Assembly (NCBI GenBank): GCA_004297495.1
Contig: SCTL01000097.1
Span: 1-7,465 of the forward strand
DNA: 7,465 nt
Direction of reading: 5' to 3'
DNA from: Verrucomicrobiota bacterium
Lineage (GTDB): Bacteria; Verrucomicrobiota; Verrucomicrobiia; Limisphaerales; JADLHS01
Positions within the stretch are counted from its first letter, which is position 1. Each line of letters starts with the position of its first letter. The position numbers and the translations under genes are program-made. Positions 1-5,433 of the stretch are shown here, piece after piece. The notes under the pieces are model-generated. The model worked only from the letters and a program-made list of their open reading frames with translations, did not search any database and had not been told where the DNA came from.

Positions 1-290
1 GACGCGGCGAACTGTGCGTTTGCCAGATCACCGAATTGTTCGGCCTCGCCACATCCACAGTGTCCAAGCACCTCTCCATTCTGAATCACGCCGGGCTGAT
101 CCGCTCACGCAAGGCGGAGCGGTGGGTTTATTACCGCCTGCCGGACAAGTCTGCGGCGGTCGCCGTGCGCGAGGCGCTGGATTGGCTTCACAAGTCGCTC
201 GCCAAAACGGACGAAGCCATTGCCGACGGAAAACGGCTGGCAAAGATTTTGAAAATGGACCTGACGGAAATTTGCCGGCGACGTTGCTAG
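1..290 (+). CDS. arsR: ArsR-family arsenite-responsive repressor, 5' truncated
   Basis: This is a winged-helix metalloregulator that represses an ars operon until As(III) binds. The open frame runs from base 3 to the TAG at 288-290, giving 95 residues. Family members are usually about 110-120 aa, so only the N-terminal part lies outside the window. The first residues contain ELCVCQI, matching the classic ArsR metal-site motif ELCVCDL, in which the two cysteines bind As(III)/Sb(III). The recognition helix TSTVSKHLSILNHAGLI and the wing RKAERWVYYRL follow directly. The C-terminus ends in ICRRRC, two further cysteines that could add a thiol ligand, though that is speculation. The stop is 18 nt before arsM on the same strand, so it is most likely the first gene of the operon and regulates it. 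The promoter and operator would lie upstream, outside the window. The family call is very secure; the true start is not visible. Confidence 0.93.
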   Translation, partial: RGELCVCQITELFGLATSTVSKHLSILNHAGLIRSRKAERWVYYRLPDKSAAVAVREALDWLHKSLAKTDEAIADGKRLAKILKMDLTEICRRRC

Positions 291-308
291 CGAGACACGG
301 GAAAGTTC

Positions 309-1202
309 ATGAGCACATCAAGCACGTTGGAAAAGGAACAAGCCGTCCGCGAACTGGTGCGCAGCGGCTACACAAAGATTGCGAATGAAACTTCCGCCGG
401 CTGTTGCAGCCCGGGCGTGTCGTGTTGCGGTTCCGCGCCGCAGGACGCGGACAAACTCGCGCGTGAACTGGGCTACACCGTCGAGGAACTGAAAGCTTTG
501 CCCGAGGGCGCGAACATGGGCCTCTCGTGCGGCAATCCCGCGGCGCTCGCCGCGTTGAAACCCGGCGAAGTCGTGCTCGATCTCGGCAGCGGCGGGGGTT
601 TTGATGTTTTCATCGCGGGTCGCAAAGTCGGCGCGAGCGGTCGAGCCATCGGTGTGGACATGACACCGGATATGCTGGGCAAAGCGCGCCGCAATACCGC
701 GAGCTACCAACAACAGACCGGATTGAACAACGTCGAGTTTCGTCTCGGCGAAATTGAGCACCTGCCGGTCGCGGACAACAGCGTGGACGCGATTATCTCC
801 AACTGCGTCATCAATCTTTCGCCCGACAAGCCGCAGGTCTGGCGCGAGATGGCGCGCGTGCTCAAGCCCGGCGGTCGCATAGCCGTGTCGGACATCGCGC
901 TGGTGAAACCGCTGCCGCCCGAAATCTTGAAGCTGGTTGAGGCGATGATCGGCTGCGTGGCGGGCGCGGCGCTCGTGAGTGAAGCTGGACGCATGGCGCG
1001 CGAGGCGGGATTGACGGGCATCGTTCTGAAATCCAAACCCGGTTACGTCGAAGCGATGACGAGCTTTGAAGACCCGCTCTATCGCAAAATTGTCGAGCAC
1101 CTGCCACCGGGCGCGAAGCCATCGGATTACATCACGAGCCTGGAAGTGCAGGCGCGCAAGCCGGGTGCAGATTGTTGCGGTGACGATTGCTGCCAGTCAT
1201 GA
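309..1202 (+). CDS. arsM: Arsenite S-adenosylmethionine methyltransferase ArsM
   Basis: This cytoplasmic enzyme transfers methyl groups from SAM to As(III), giving methylated and eventually volatile arsenicals. The protein is 297 aa, usual for bacterial ArsM. The SAM-binding Rossmann motif is VLDLGSGGGFD (about residues 89-99), with an acidic residue after the next strand in IGVDMTPDM (114-122). The three cysteines needed for As(III) binding and methylation are at C74 (MGLSCGNP), C166 (SNCVINLSPDK) and C216 (MIGCVAGA), equivalent to C72, C174 and C224 of the algal enzyme CmArsM. There are also paired cysteines near the N-terminus (C32, C33, C39, C40) and a C-terminal CCGDDCC tail (289-295), a pattern known in many ArsM proteins. 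The ATG at 309 follows arsR by 18 nt with only a weak purine stretch (GGGAAAG) close before it. The stop TGA overlaps the acr3 ATG, so the two are probably translationally coupled. Confidence 0.95.
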   Translation: MSTSSTLEKEQAVRELVRSGYTKIANETSAGCCSPGVSCCGSAPQDADKLARELGYTVEELKALPEGANMGLSCGNPAALAALKPGEVVLDLGSGGGFDVFIAGRKVGASGRAIGVDMTPDMLGKARRNTASYQQQTGLNNVEFRLGEIEHLPVADNSVDAIISNCVINLSPDKPQVWREMARVLKPGGRIAVSDIALVKPLPPEILKLVEAMIGCVAGAALVSEAGRMAREAGLTGIVLKSKPGYVEAMTSFEDPLYRKIVEHLPPGAKPSDYITSLEVQARKPGADCCGDDCCQS

Positions 1203-2275
1203 GCAACGAAGCCAGCACTCCCAAACGGCTCGCGTTCTTCGAGCGCTACCTGACGGTCTGGGTTTTTCTGTGCATGATCGTCGGCGTGGCGCTCGGGAAA
1301 CTTGCGCCCGGACTGACGGCGTCGTTGAGCAAAATGGAATTCGGCCAGGGCTCGCAAGTCAACGTGCCCATCGCCGTGCTGATCTGGCTGATGATTTATC
1401 CGATGATGCTCAAGGTGGATTTCACCGCTCTGGGCGGAATCGCACGCAAGCCGAAGGGCCTTGGCGTGACGCTGTTCGTCAACTGGCTGGTGAAGCCGTT
1501 CAGTATGGCACTGCTCGGCTGGCTGTTCATGCAACACATTTTCACGGCGTGGATCGCGCCGGAGATGGCGAAGGAATACACCGCCGGCCTCATCATCCTC
1601 GCCGCCGCGCCATGCACGGCCATGGTGTTCGTGTGGAGCTACCTCACCGATGGCGATCCGGTTTACACGCTCGTGCAAGTGGCGGTGAACGACCTCATCA
1701 TGCTCGTCGCGTTCGCGCCCATCGTGATGTTCCTGTGCGGCGTGGCGAACGTGGTCGTGCCGAGCAAGGTGCTCATCACGTCGGTCGTGGTGTTCATCGT
1801 GATTCCACTGGCGGCAGGCTGGATCACGCGCACGGCGCTGCTCAAATCACATGGCAAGGATTGGTTCGAGAAAAACTTTCTGGCGAAGTTTCATCCAGTG
1901 ACCATCTTCGCGCTGCTGCTGACGCTCGTGCTCATCTTTGCGTTTCAAGCCGAGAACCTGACGACCAAATGGTTTGCCGTGCTGCTGCTGGCCGTACCGA
2001 TCATCATCCAAGTCTATTTTAACTCCACGCTCGCCTATCTGCTGATGCGCTGGTTGCGCGTGCCGCACAATGTCGCATCGCCCGGCGCGCTGATCGGCGC
2101 GAGCAATTTCTTCGAGCTGGCCGTGGCGGTGGCGATCACGCTGTTTGGCGCGGGCTCGGGAGCGGCGTTGGCCACGGTGGTCGGCGTGCTGGTGGAAGTG
2201 CCGGTGATGTTGTCGGTCTGCAAAATCTGTAATGGCTCACGCGGCTGGTATCAGGCGCGGTTGGAAACGGAATGA
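1199..2275 (+). CDS. acr3: Arsenite efflux permease, ACR3 family
   Basis: This inner-membrane secondary transporter expels arsenite, driven by the proton-motive force. The protein is 358 aa and the family has about ten transmembrane helices. Hydrophobic segments are obvious, for example near residues 17-38, 56-70, 91-111, 129-148, 160-183, 190-207, 234-249, 258-271, 297-316 and 320-340. The two residues essential in characterised Acr3 proteins are present: C139 in AAAPCTAMVFVWSYL and E306 in GASNFFELAVAVAI. I chose the ATG at 1199, which overlaps the arsM TGA as ATGA. An in-frame TTG at 1187 would add four residues but lies within the arsM cysteine tail. The gene supplies the export step for As(III) made by the downstream arsenate reductase. 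A palindrome begins 30 nt after its stop and may cause partial termination before arsC. Confidence 0.96.
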   Translation: MSNEASTPKRLAFFERYLTVWVFLCMIVGVALGKLAPGLTASLSKMEFGQGSQVNVPIAVLIWLMIYPMMLKVDFTALGGIARKPKGLGVTLFVNWLVKPFSMALLGWLFMQHIFTAWIAPEMAKEYTAGLIILAAAPCTAMVFVWSYLTDGDPVYTLVQVAVNDLIMLVAFAPIVMFLCGVANVVVPSKVLITSVVVFIVIPLAAGWITRTALLKSHGKDWFEKNFLAKFHPVTIFALLLTLVLIFAFQAENLTTKWFAVLLLAVPIIIQVYFNSTLAYLLMRWLRVPHNVASPGALIGASNFFELAVAVAITLFGAGSGAALATVVGVLVEVPVMLSVCKICNGSRGWYQARLETE

Positions 2276-2300
2276 AAATGCGATGAAGACTGCCCTCAAC

Positions 2301-2453
2301 CTGACCCTCTCCCGTCCGACGGGAGAGGGAACAGCAATCGAACCTCGCCTGTTGCTCGAACTGTCATCCTGCGAATCCCGCGCTCGGATTCTCGAAATGG
2401 ACGGCGAGCGATTCTCCCTCTCCCCTCCGATGGGAGAGGGCCGGGGTGAGGGA
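2301..2453. repeat. Pair of REP-like palindromes between acr3 and arsC
   Basis: Two 25-bp palindromes lie in direct orientation at 2305-2329 and 2416-2440 and are identical at 23 of 25 positions. Each has a CCCTCTCCC left arm and a GGGAGAGGG right arm around TCCGA. The first is a perfect inverted repeat with 12-bp arms and one central base. The second has 9-bp perfect arms and one internal mismatch. The 86 bp between them include a smaller inverted repeat, GAATCC (2373-2378) and GGATTC (2386-2391). The second palindrome continues into GCCGGGGTGAGGG. Repeats of this kind, which translate in one frame as PSPxGEGRGEG, are dispersed in many GC-rich bacterial genomes. Neither hairpin is followed by a U-run, so they are not classical terminators. 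They could still stabilise the acr3 3' end or uncouple arsC expression. Confidence 0.8.
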
Positions 2454-2476
2454 AAGTTGTGAACTGATTGACGAAC

Positions 2477-2908
2477 ATGAAACCACTGGTTTTGATTCTT
2501 TGCACCGGCAACTCGTGCCGGAGTCATCTGGCGGAGGGAATTCTGCGCGCGGCGGCGGGCGATCTGGTGAACGTGGCGAGCGCGGGCTCGAAGCCTGCGG
2601 GCTTCGTGCATCCGCTGGCGATTGCGGCGATGGCGGAGATCGGGATTGATATTTCCGGGCATCACTCGAAGCATCTGGACGAGTTTCTGAATCAACCGGT
2701 GCACACCGTCATCACGGTTTGCGGCAAAGCGGACCAAGCGTGCCCGGTTTTTCCCGGTCAGGTGAACCGGCATCACTGGCCGTTCGATGATCCCGCGCAC
2801 GCGACCGGCAGCGAGGCGGAGCAGATGGAAGTTTTCCGGCGGGTGCGCGATGAAATCCGCCGTGCGTTCGAGGCGTATGCGGATGGCTTGCGGGATGCGA
2901 GGAAGTAG
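2477..2908 (+). CDS. arsC: Arsenate reductase, thioredoxin-coupled low-MW phosphatase type
   Basis: This cytoplasmic enzyme reduces arsenate to arsenite, which Acr3 can then export. The protein is 143 aa, typical of the Bacillus/Staphylococcus-type ArsC. It has the low-molecular-weight phosphatase P-loop CTGNSCRS (nucleophile C9, R15). The redox relay cysteines C82 and C89 lie in VCGKADQACP, and D105 lies in HWPFDDPA. The Cys-Cys-Cys triad shows that it is thioredoxin-dependent and not the glutaredoxin type. A full triad also argues against an ordinary tyrosine phosphatase, which lacks C82 and C89. The ATG at 2477 is preferred because the first strand, LVLILC, begins directly after it, as in the family. 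An in-frame TTG at 2468 would add three residues. No good SD site is seen; the end of a palindromic repeat lies only about 24 nt upstream. It is separated from acr3 by 201 nt but is functionally the last gene of the operon. Confidence 0.95.
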   Translation: MKPLVLILCTGNSCRSHLAEGILRAAAGDLVNVASAGSKPAGFVHPLAIAAMAEIGIDISGHHSKHLDEFLNQPVHTVITVCGKADQACPVFPGQVNRHHWPFDDPAHATGSEAEQMEVFRRVRDEIRRAFEAYADGLRDARK

Positions 2909-3008
2909 AAGCAGGCCCAACAAGTGCAGCCTATTACGGGATTCATTTGCACGGCGACTGCGGCGTCCGTCAACCAACCGCCCGGACGGAATCGGAGAAC
3001 CGCTCACG

Positions 3009-3069
3009 GTAGGTCGGCAAACGCGGGCGGCATCAACGCTCGTTATGCCGCCCGCGTTTGCCGACCTAC
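3009..3069. repeat. Perfect 25-bp inverted repeat (long hairpin)
   Basis: The left arm at 3009-3033 and the right arm at 3045-3069 are perfect reverse complements over 25 bp. The arms begin GTAGGTCGGCAAACGCGG and end in GGCGGCAT. The 11-nt spacer CAACGCTCGTT can add four more pairs (AACG with CGTT). The resulting hairpin is very stable and GC-rich. It lies about 100 nt after the arsC stop, so it could act as a bidirectional transcription barrier, although no T-run follows either arm. Its perfection and its resemblance to dispersed palindromes in Verrucomicrobiota point to a mobile or repetitive element more than to a one-off terminator. Confidence 0.88.
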
Positions 3070-3130
3070 TTCGTACATTCCGGGACTCCGATTTTGTCCA
3101 CGCATTTCCCAGCGCTCACGCGCCGTGTCG

Positions 3131-3223
3131 AATGAACGACCCAAGCTCTGCGACCCGGCCCACGGGACGCTACGATTGCAAACCGTGGCGTGAGGCCGGG
3201 TTCGCTGCAGCGTATGGTTAGCG
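3131..3223 (-). repeat. Imperfect structured repeat, loosely attC-like
   Basis: Reading the minus strand, the element starts with CGCTAACC and ends with GTCGTTCATT. Between them an inner stem pairs ACCCGGCC (3153-3160) with GGCCGGGT (3194-3201), and CCACGG/CCGTGG (3160-3165, 3183-3188) can form an alternative pairing. Outside the stem, GCTGCAGCGA on one side faces TCGCAGAGC on the other with extra unpaired bases. An imperfect stem with extrahelical bases, flanked by AAC and GTT near the ends, is the architecture of integron attC sites. However, the core boxes do not fit the RYYYAAC/GTTRRRY consensus beyond AAC and GTT, and no integrase or cassette array is in view. A structured dispersed repeat is well supported; attC identity is a weak hypothesis. 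Confidence 0.4.
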
Positions 3224-3255
3224 AACCAACCTCGTCGGACGAGGAGCAATGACTC

Positions 3256-3312
3256 AAGTAGCTGGATTTTCATAAATTGTTGCATTCGCGTGCCTTGGAT
3301 TTCCAGCTACTT
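3256..3312. repeat. 57-bp element with 11-bp terminal inverted repeats
   Basis: AAGTAGCTGGA at 3256-3266 is the perfect reverse complement of TCCAGCTACTT at 3302-3312. The 35-bp interior is more AT-rich than its surroundings (TTTTCATAAATTGTTGCATT) and shows no obvious coding or promoter signal. It could be a short hairpin, a protein-binding site or a small non-autonomous mobile element. No target-site duplication is evident next to the arms. It lies about 115 nt from the stop of the convergent FGE-like gene, so it might also form the end of that transcript. Confidence 0.6.
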
Positions 3313-3426
3313 ACGAGGCGGCATTGCTGGGAAAATCGCGCGGGACATCATGGCGTTTTCGGTTCATTTGATTTTGGGAGGTTCCGCATTCTTCTTTTGA
3401 GGCTGAACCTTCTTAACGACGTAGCC

Positions 3427-4497
3427 CTACCGGCTGATCTGAGGCGCGAGGGCCACACGGAAGCCGAGGGTGCTTTCGCGCTGGTCCGGCTTTTGCCAGA
3501 TGCGGCTGGCGGCTTGGACGCCCGCGGCGTGCCAACCGCCACCGCGAATGACGCGTCCTGCGCCCGTCGAATTCGCAGAAGACCGCGTAAGGTTGGCCCC
3601 GGCCGCGAGGTTGGCCGCCTCCTGAACGGTGTTCCTGGCAGCGGGACCCGTCGGATCGCTCACGCTGCCGCCCGGCAATTTATATGAATACCAGTCCGCG
3701 CACCACTCCCAGACATTGCCGAGCATATCGTAGAGTCCCCAGGCGTTCGGACGTTTGGTGGCCACGGTGTGGGGCCCCGCGATGCCCCCCGGATATCGTT
3801 TCTCCTTCCAAGCAGGCGTGTTCATGCCTTTGCCCAAGTCGCCTTCGTTGCTATTGCCCATATACCACGCGATCGAGTCCAGCTCCGGCGCATTGGCCTT
3901 CCCGTTGAATTCCATCTCGCCCGCAAAAGTCGCCGTGGTCGTGCCCGCCCGGGCCGCATATTCCCACTCCGCATCCGTCGGCAACCGGTATTCATAGCCC
4001 GCGGGCACCCGGCCCTCCGCGCGCTCGCGCTCCGTCAGCCGACGGCAAAACGCGACCGCTTCCTCCCAGCTCACCCAATACATCGGTGCATCGTCGGCGG
4101 TGTTATAGACCAGCTGATTCGGGTCGCTGACATTTCGATCCACCCCGTCACGCCGACTCAGCTGTTTCCCGGCGAGCCTATCCTCCGCAAGTTGCCGGCG
4201 CACCTGTTCGACGACATCGGTGCCCATCAGCGCTTTCCACTGGCCTTGCGTGACCTCCGTCCGCCCGAGCCAGAACGGTTGCGAGATGGTCACAAGCGTC
4301 GGCGGCCTATTACTCTCGTTTCGCCCCGGGCTGCCCATCGTAAACGTGCCGGCGGGGATGGGCATGAGCGTGATCTCGAGACCGGGCACCGTGCGCGGCT
4401 CGGCGGCCGAGAGCGAAATGACGGAGCTGGCGAAAGCGAAAGCGGCCAGGGCGCACAGAGCGCGGCGGCCGCGTGAAGGCAGCAGTAAGGTTTTCAT
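3427..4497 (-). CDS. Secreted formylglycine-generating-enzyme-like (SUMF1 fold) protein, catalytic Cys absent
   Basis: The protein is 356 aa from the ATG at 4497. That start gives a signal peptide: basic MKTLLLPSRGRR, then the hydrophobic ALCALAAFAFASSVISL, and a probable cleavage site near SAAEP (about residues 31-33). An ATG at 4578 would put 27 non-signal-like residues in front and is less likely. The FGE/SUMF1 domain starts at LMPIPAGTFTMGSP (44-57). It continues with RTEVTQGQWKALMG (79-92), WVSWEEAVAFCRRL (141-154), YRLPTDAEWEYAARAGT (170-186), NAWGLYDMLGNVWEWCADWY (251-270), RGGGWH (318-323) and TLGFRVAL (343-350). True FGE uses two cysteines in the segment after RGGSW; here that region reads AAGVQAASRIWQKPDQR with none, so oxidation of sulfatase cysteines is unlikely. 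Relative to its neighbour it has extra segments near residues 93-136 and 195-245. No SD site is seen. Its specific role is unknown. Confidence 0.88.
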   Translation of the reverse strand: MKTLLLPSRGRRALCALAAFAFASSVISLSAAEPRTVPGLEITLMPIPAGTFTMGSPGRNESNRPPTLVTISQPFWLGRTEVTQGQWKALMGTDVVEQVRRQLAEDRLAGKQLSRRDGVDRNVSDPNQLVYNTADDAPMYWVSWEEAVAFCRRLTERERAEGRVPAGYEYRLPTDAEWEYAARAGTTTATFAGEMEFNGKANAPELDSIAWYMGNSNEGDLGKGMNTPAWKEKRYPGGIAGPHTVATKRPNAWGLYDMLGNVWEWCADWYSYKLPGGSVSDPTGPAARNTVQEAANLAAGANLTRSSANSTGAGRVIRGGGWHAAGVQAASRIWQKPDQRESTLGFRVALAPQISR

Positions 4498-4623
4498 GGA
4501 GTTGGAAAAGGTGAATCGGACGAGGCGAGGATGCGCAGCCGGCGTCGCCGATCGGAGGGGGAAAAGTGTATATGGCATCGGGAAAAATTTATCGCCGCCC
4601 GCTTCGCTCGGTTGCTGTGCCGC

Positions 4624-5433
4624 CTACCGGCTGACCTCGGGCGCGAGGGCCAGCCGGAAACCCAGGCTACCGCCGTAGACGTTTGGCACACCACTCCTGT
4701 TGCGGTTGGCTGAGCGGCAGGCGTCCGCACCGAAACTGAGGCCGCCGCCGCGGCTAGTGCGCCCCGAGCCCGATGAAGCACCGGTGTAGTCGCGCACGCT
4801 GCCACCCGGCAACGTGTCTGCATACCAATCGGCGCACCACTCCCATACGTTGCCGTGCATGTCGTGCAGACCCCACGCGTTGGCCTGTTTCTGCGCGACC
4901 GGATGGGTCTGGCTTCCGCTGTTAGCTCGATACCACGCCATCGTATCCAGGTCGCCCGCATATTGCCCGGTGGTGCCCGCGCGGCACGCATACTCCCACT
5001 GCGCTTCCGTCGGCAGCGCGTAGGCGTAACCGTCGGGCAAGCGCCCCGCCGCGCGCTCGCGCTCGGTGAGCTTCCGGCAGAATGCCAGCGCGTCGTCGTA
5101 GGACACACACTCCACGGGACGCTGGTCGTCACCCTTAAAGGCGCTCGGGTTGTTTCCCATGATCGCCCGCCATTGCCCCTGCGTCACCTCCGTCTTCCCC
5201 ATCCAGAAACCCGCCGAAATCGTGACGCGAGTCACCGGACGTTCGTCGCCGTCGCCATCGAGGCTGCCCATGTCGAAGCTGCCGGCGGGGATGGGCATGA
5301 GCGTGAGCCCGAGATCGGACACGGTGCGTGGCTCGGCGGCGCGGAGCGGATTGGCGGTGAGTTGCTCGCCTGCGTTGGCGACAAAAGAGGCGGCGATGCA
5401 AACAACGGTGATGATATGTCGAAGCAGTTTCAT
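4624..5433 (-). CDS. Secreted formylglycine-generating-enzyme-like (SUMF1 fold) protein, paralogue of the next gene
   Basis: The protein is 269 aa. The N-terminus MKLLRHIITVVCIAASFVANAGE is a signal peptide, and the ATG at 5433 directly begins it. The SUMF1/FGE-sulfatase domain follows: LMPIPAGSFDMGS (45-57), KTEVTQGQWRAIMGNNPSAF (80-99), PVECVSYDDALAFCRKL (106-122), YALPTEAQWEYACRAGT (138-154), NAWGLHDMHGNVWEWCADWY (185-204), SRGGGLSFGADACRSANRNR (227-246) and GSLGFRLAL (255-263). Only one cysteine (C239, in CRSANR) is present where true FGE has its catalytic pair. This CRSA form is common in non-catalytic family members. It shares AAEPRTV near the mature N-terminus and an ALAPxxSR C-terminus with the downstream gene, indicating tandem duplication. 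The two genes are on the same strand with a 126-nt gap, so they may be co-transcribed. The substrate or partner is unknown. Confidence 0.88.
   Translation of the reverse strand: MKLLRHIITVVCIAASFVANAGEQLTANPLRAAEPRTVSDLGLTLMPIPAGSFDMGSLDGDGDERPVTRVTISAGFWMGKTEVTQGQWRAIMGNNPSAFKGDDQRPVECVSYDDALAFCRKLTERERAAGRLPDGYAYALPTEAQWEYACRAGTTGQYAGDLDTMAWYRANSGSQTHPVAQKQANAWGLHDMHGNVWEWCADWYADTLPGGSVRDYTGASSGSGRTSRGGGLSFGADACRSANRNRSGVPNVYGGSLGFRLALAPEVSR

Larger units (their letters stand above)
2909..3426. other. Convergent intergenic region, repeat-rich, no gene seen
   Basis: This stretch of 518 nt lies between the 3' end of arsC (+) and the 3' end of an FGE-like gene (-). Open frames across it show no recognisable domain and are explained by the inverted repeats they cross. 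It holds three separate palindromic elements, listed individually. Transcription from both sides would have to end here. I find no hairpin followed by a T-run on either strand. The remaining bases (2909-3008 and 3313-3426) show only weak stems, such as CGTCCG/CGGACG at 2964-2988. Confidence 0.7.

Noticed and set aside
318..1100. Long minus-strand open frame of 260 codons opposite arsM
   Set aside because: It is antisense to an unmistakable ArsM with all key residues, and its translation is rich in R, H and A with no domain. It is a GC-bias shadow.
1066..2022. Plus-strand open frame of 318 codons overlapping arsM and acr3
   Set aside because: It lies out of frame with both genes and has no recognisable domain; acr3 in the other frame has conserved family motifs.
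2964..2988. Stem CGTCCG/CGGACG after arsC as a terminator
   Set aside because: It has only six pairs with a 13-nt loop and no T-run follows; too weak to call.
2232..3007. Open frames on both strands crossing the palindrome pair, translating as PSPxGEGR-type peptides
   Set aside because: These peptides are the known translation artefact of dispersed palindromes; the frames also overlap acr3 and arsC.
3379..3410. AGGTTC/GAACCT inverted repeat just after the FGE-like gene stop as a terminator
   Set aside because: It has six pairs with a 20-nt loop and no clear T-run on the minus strand; likely chance.
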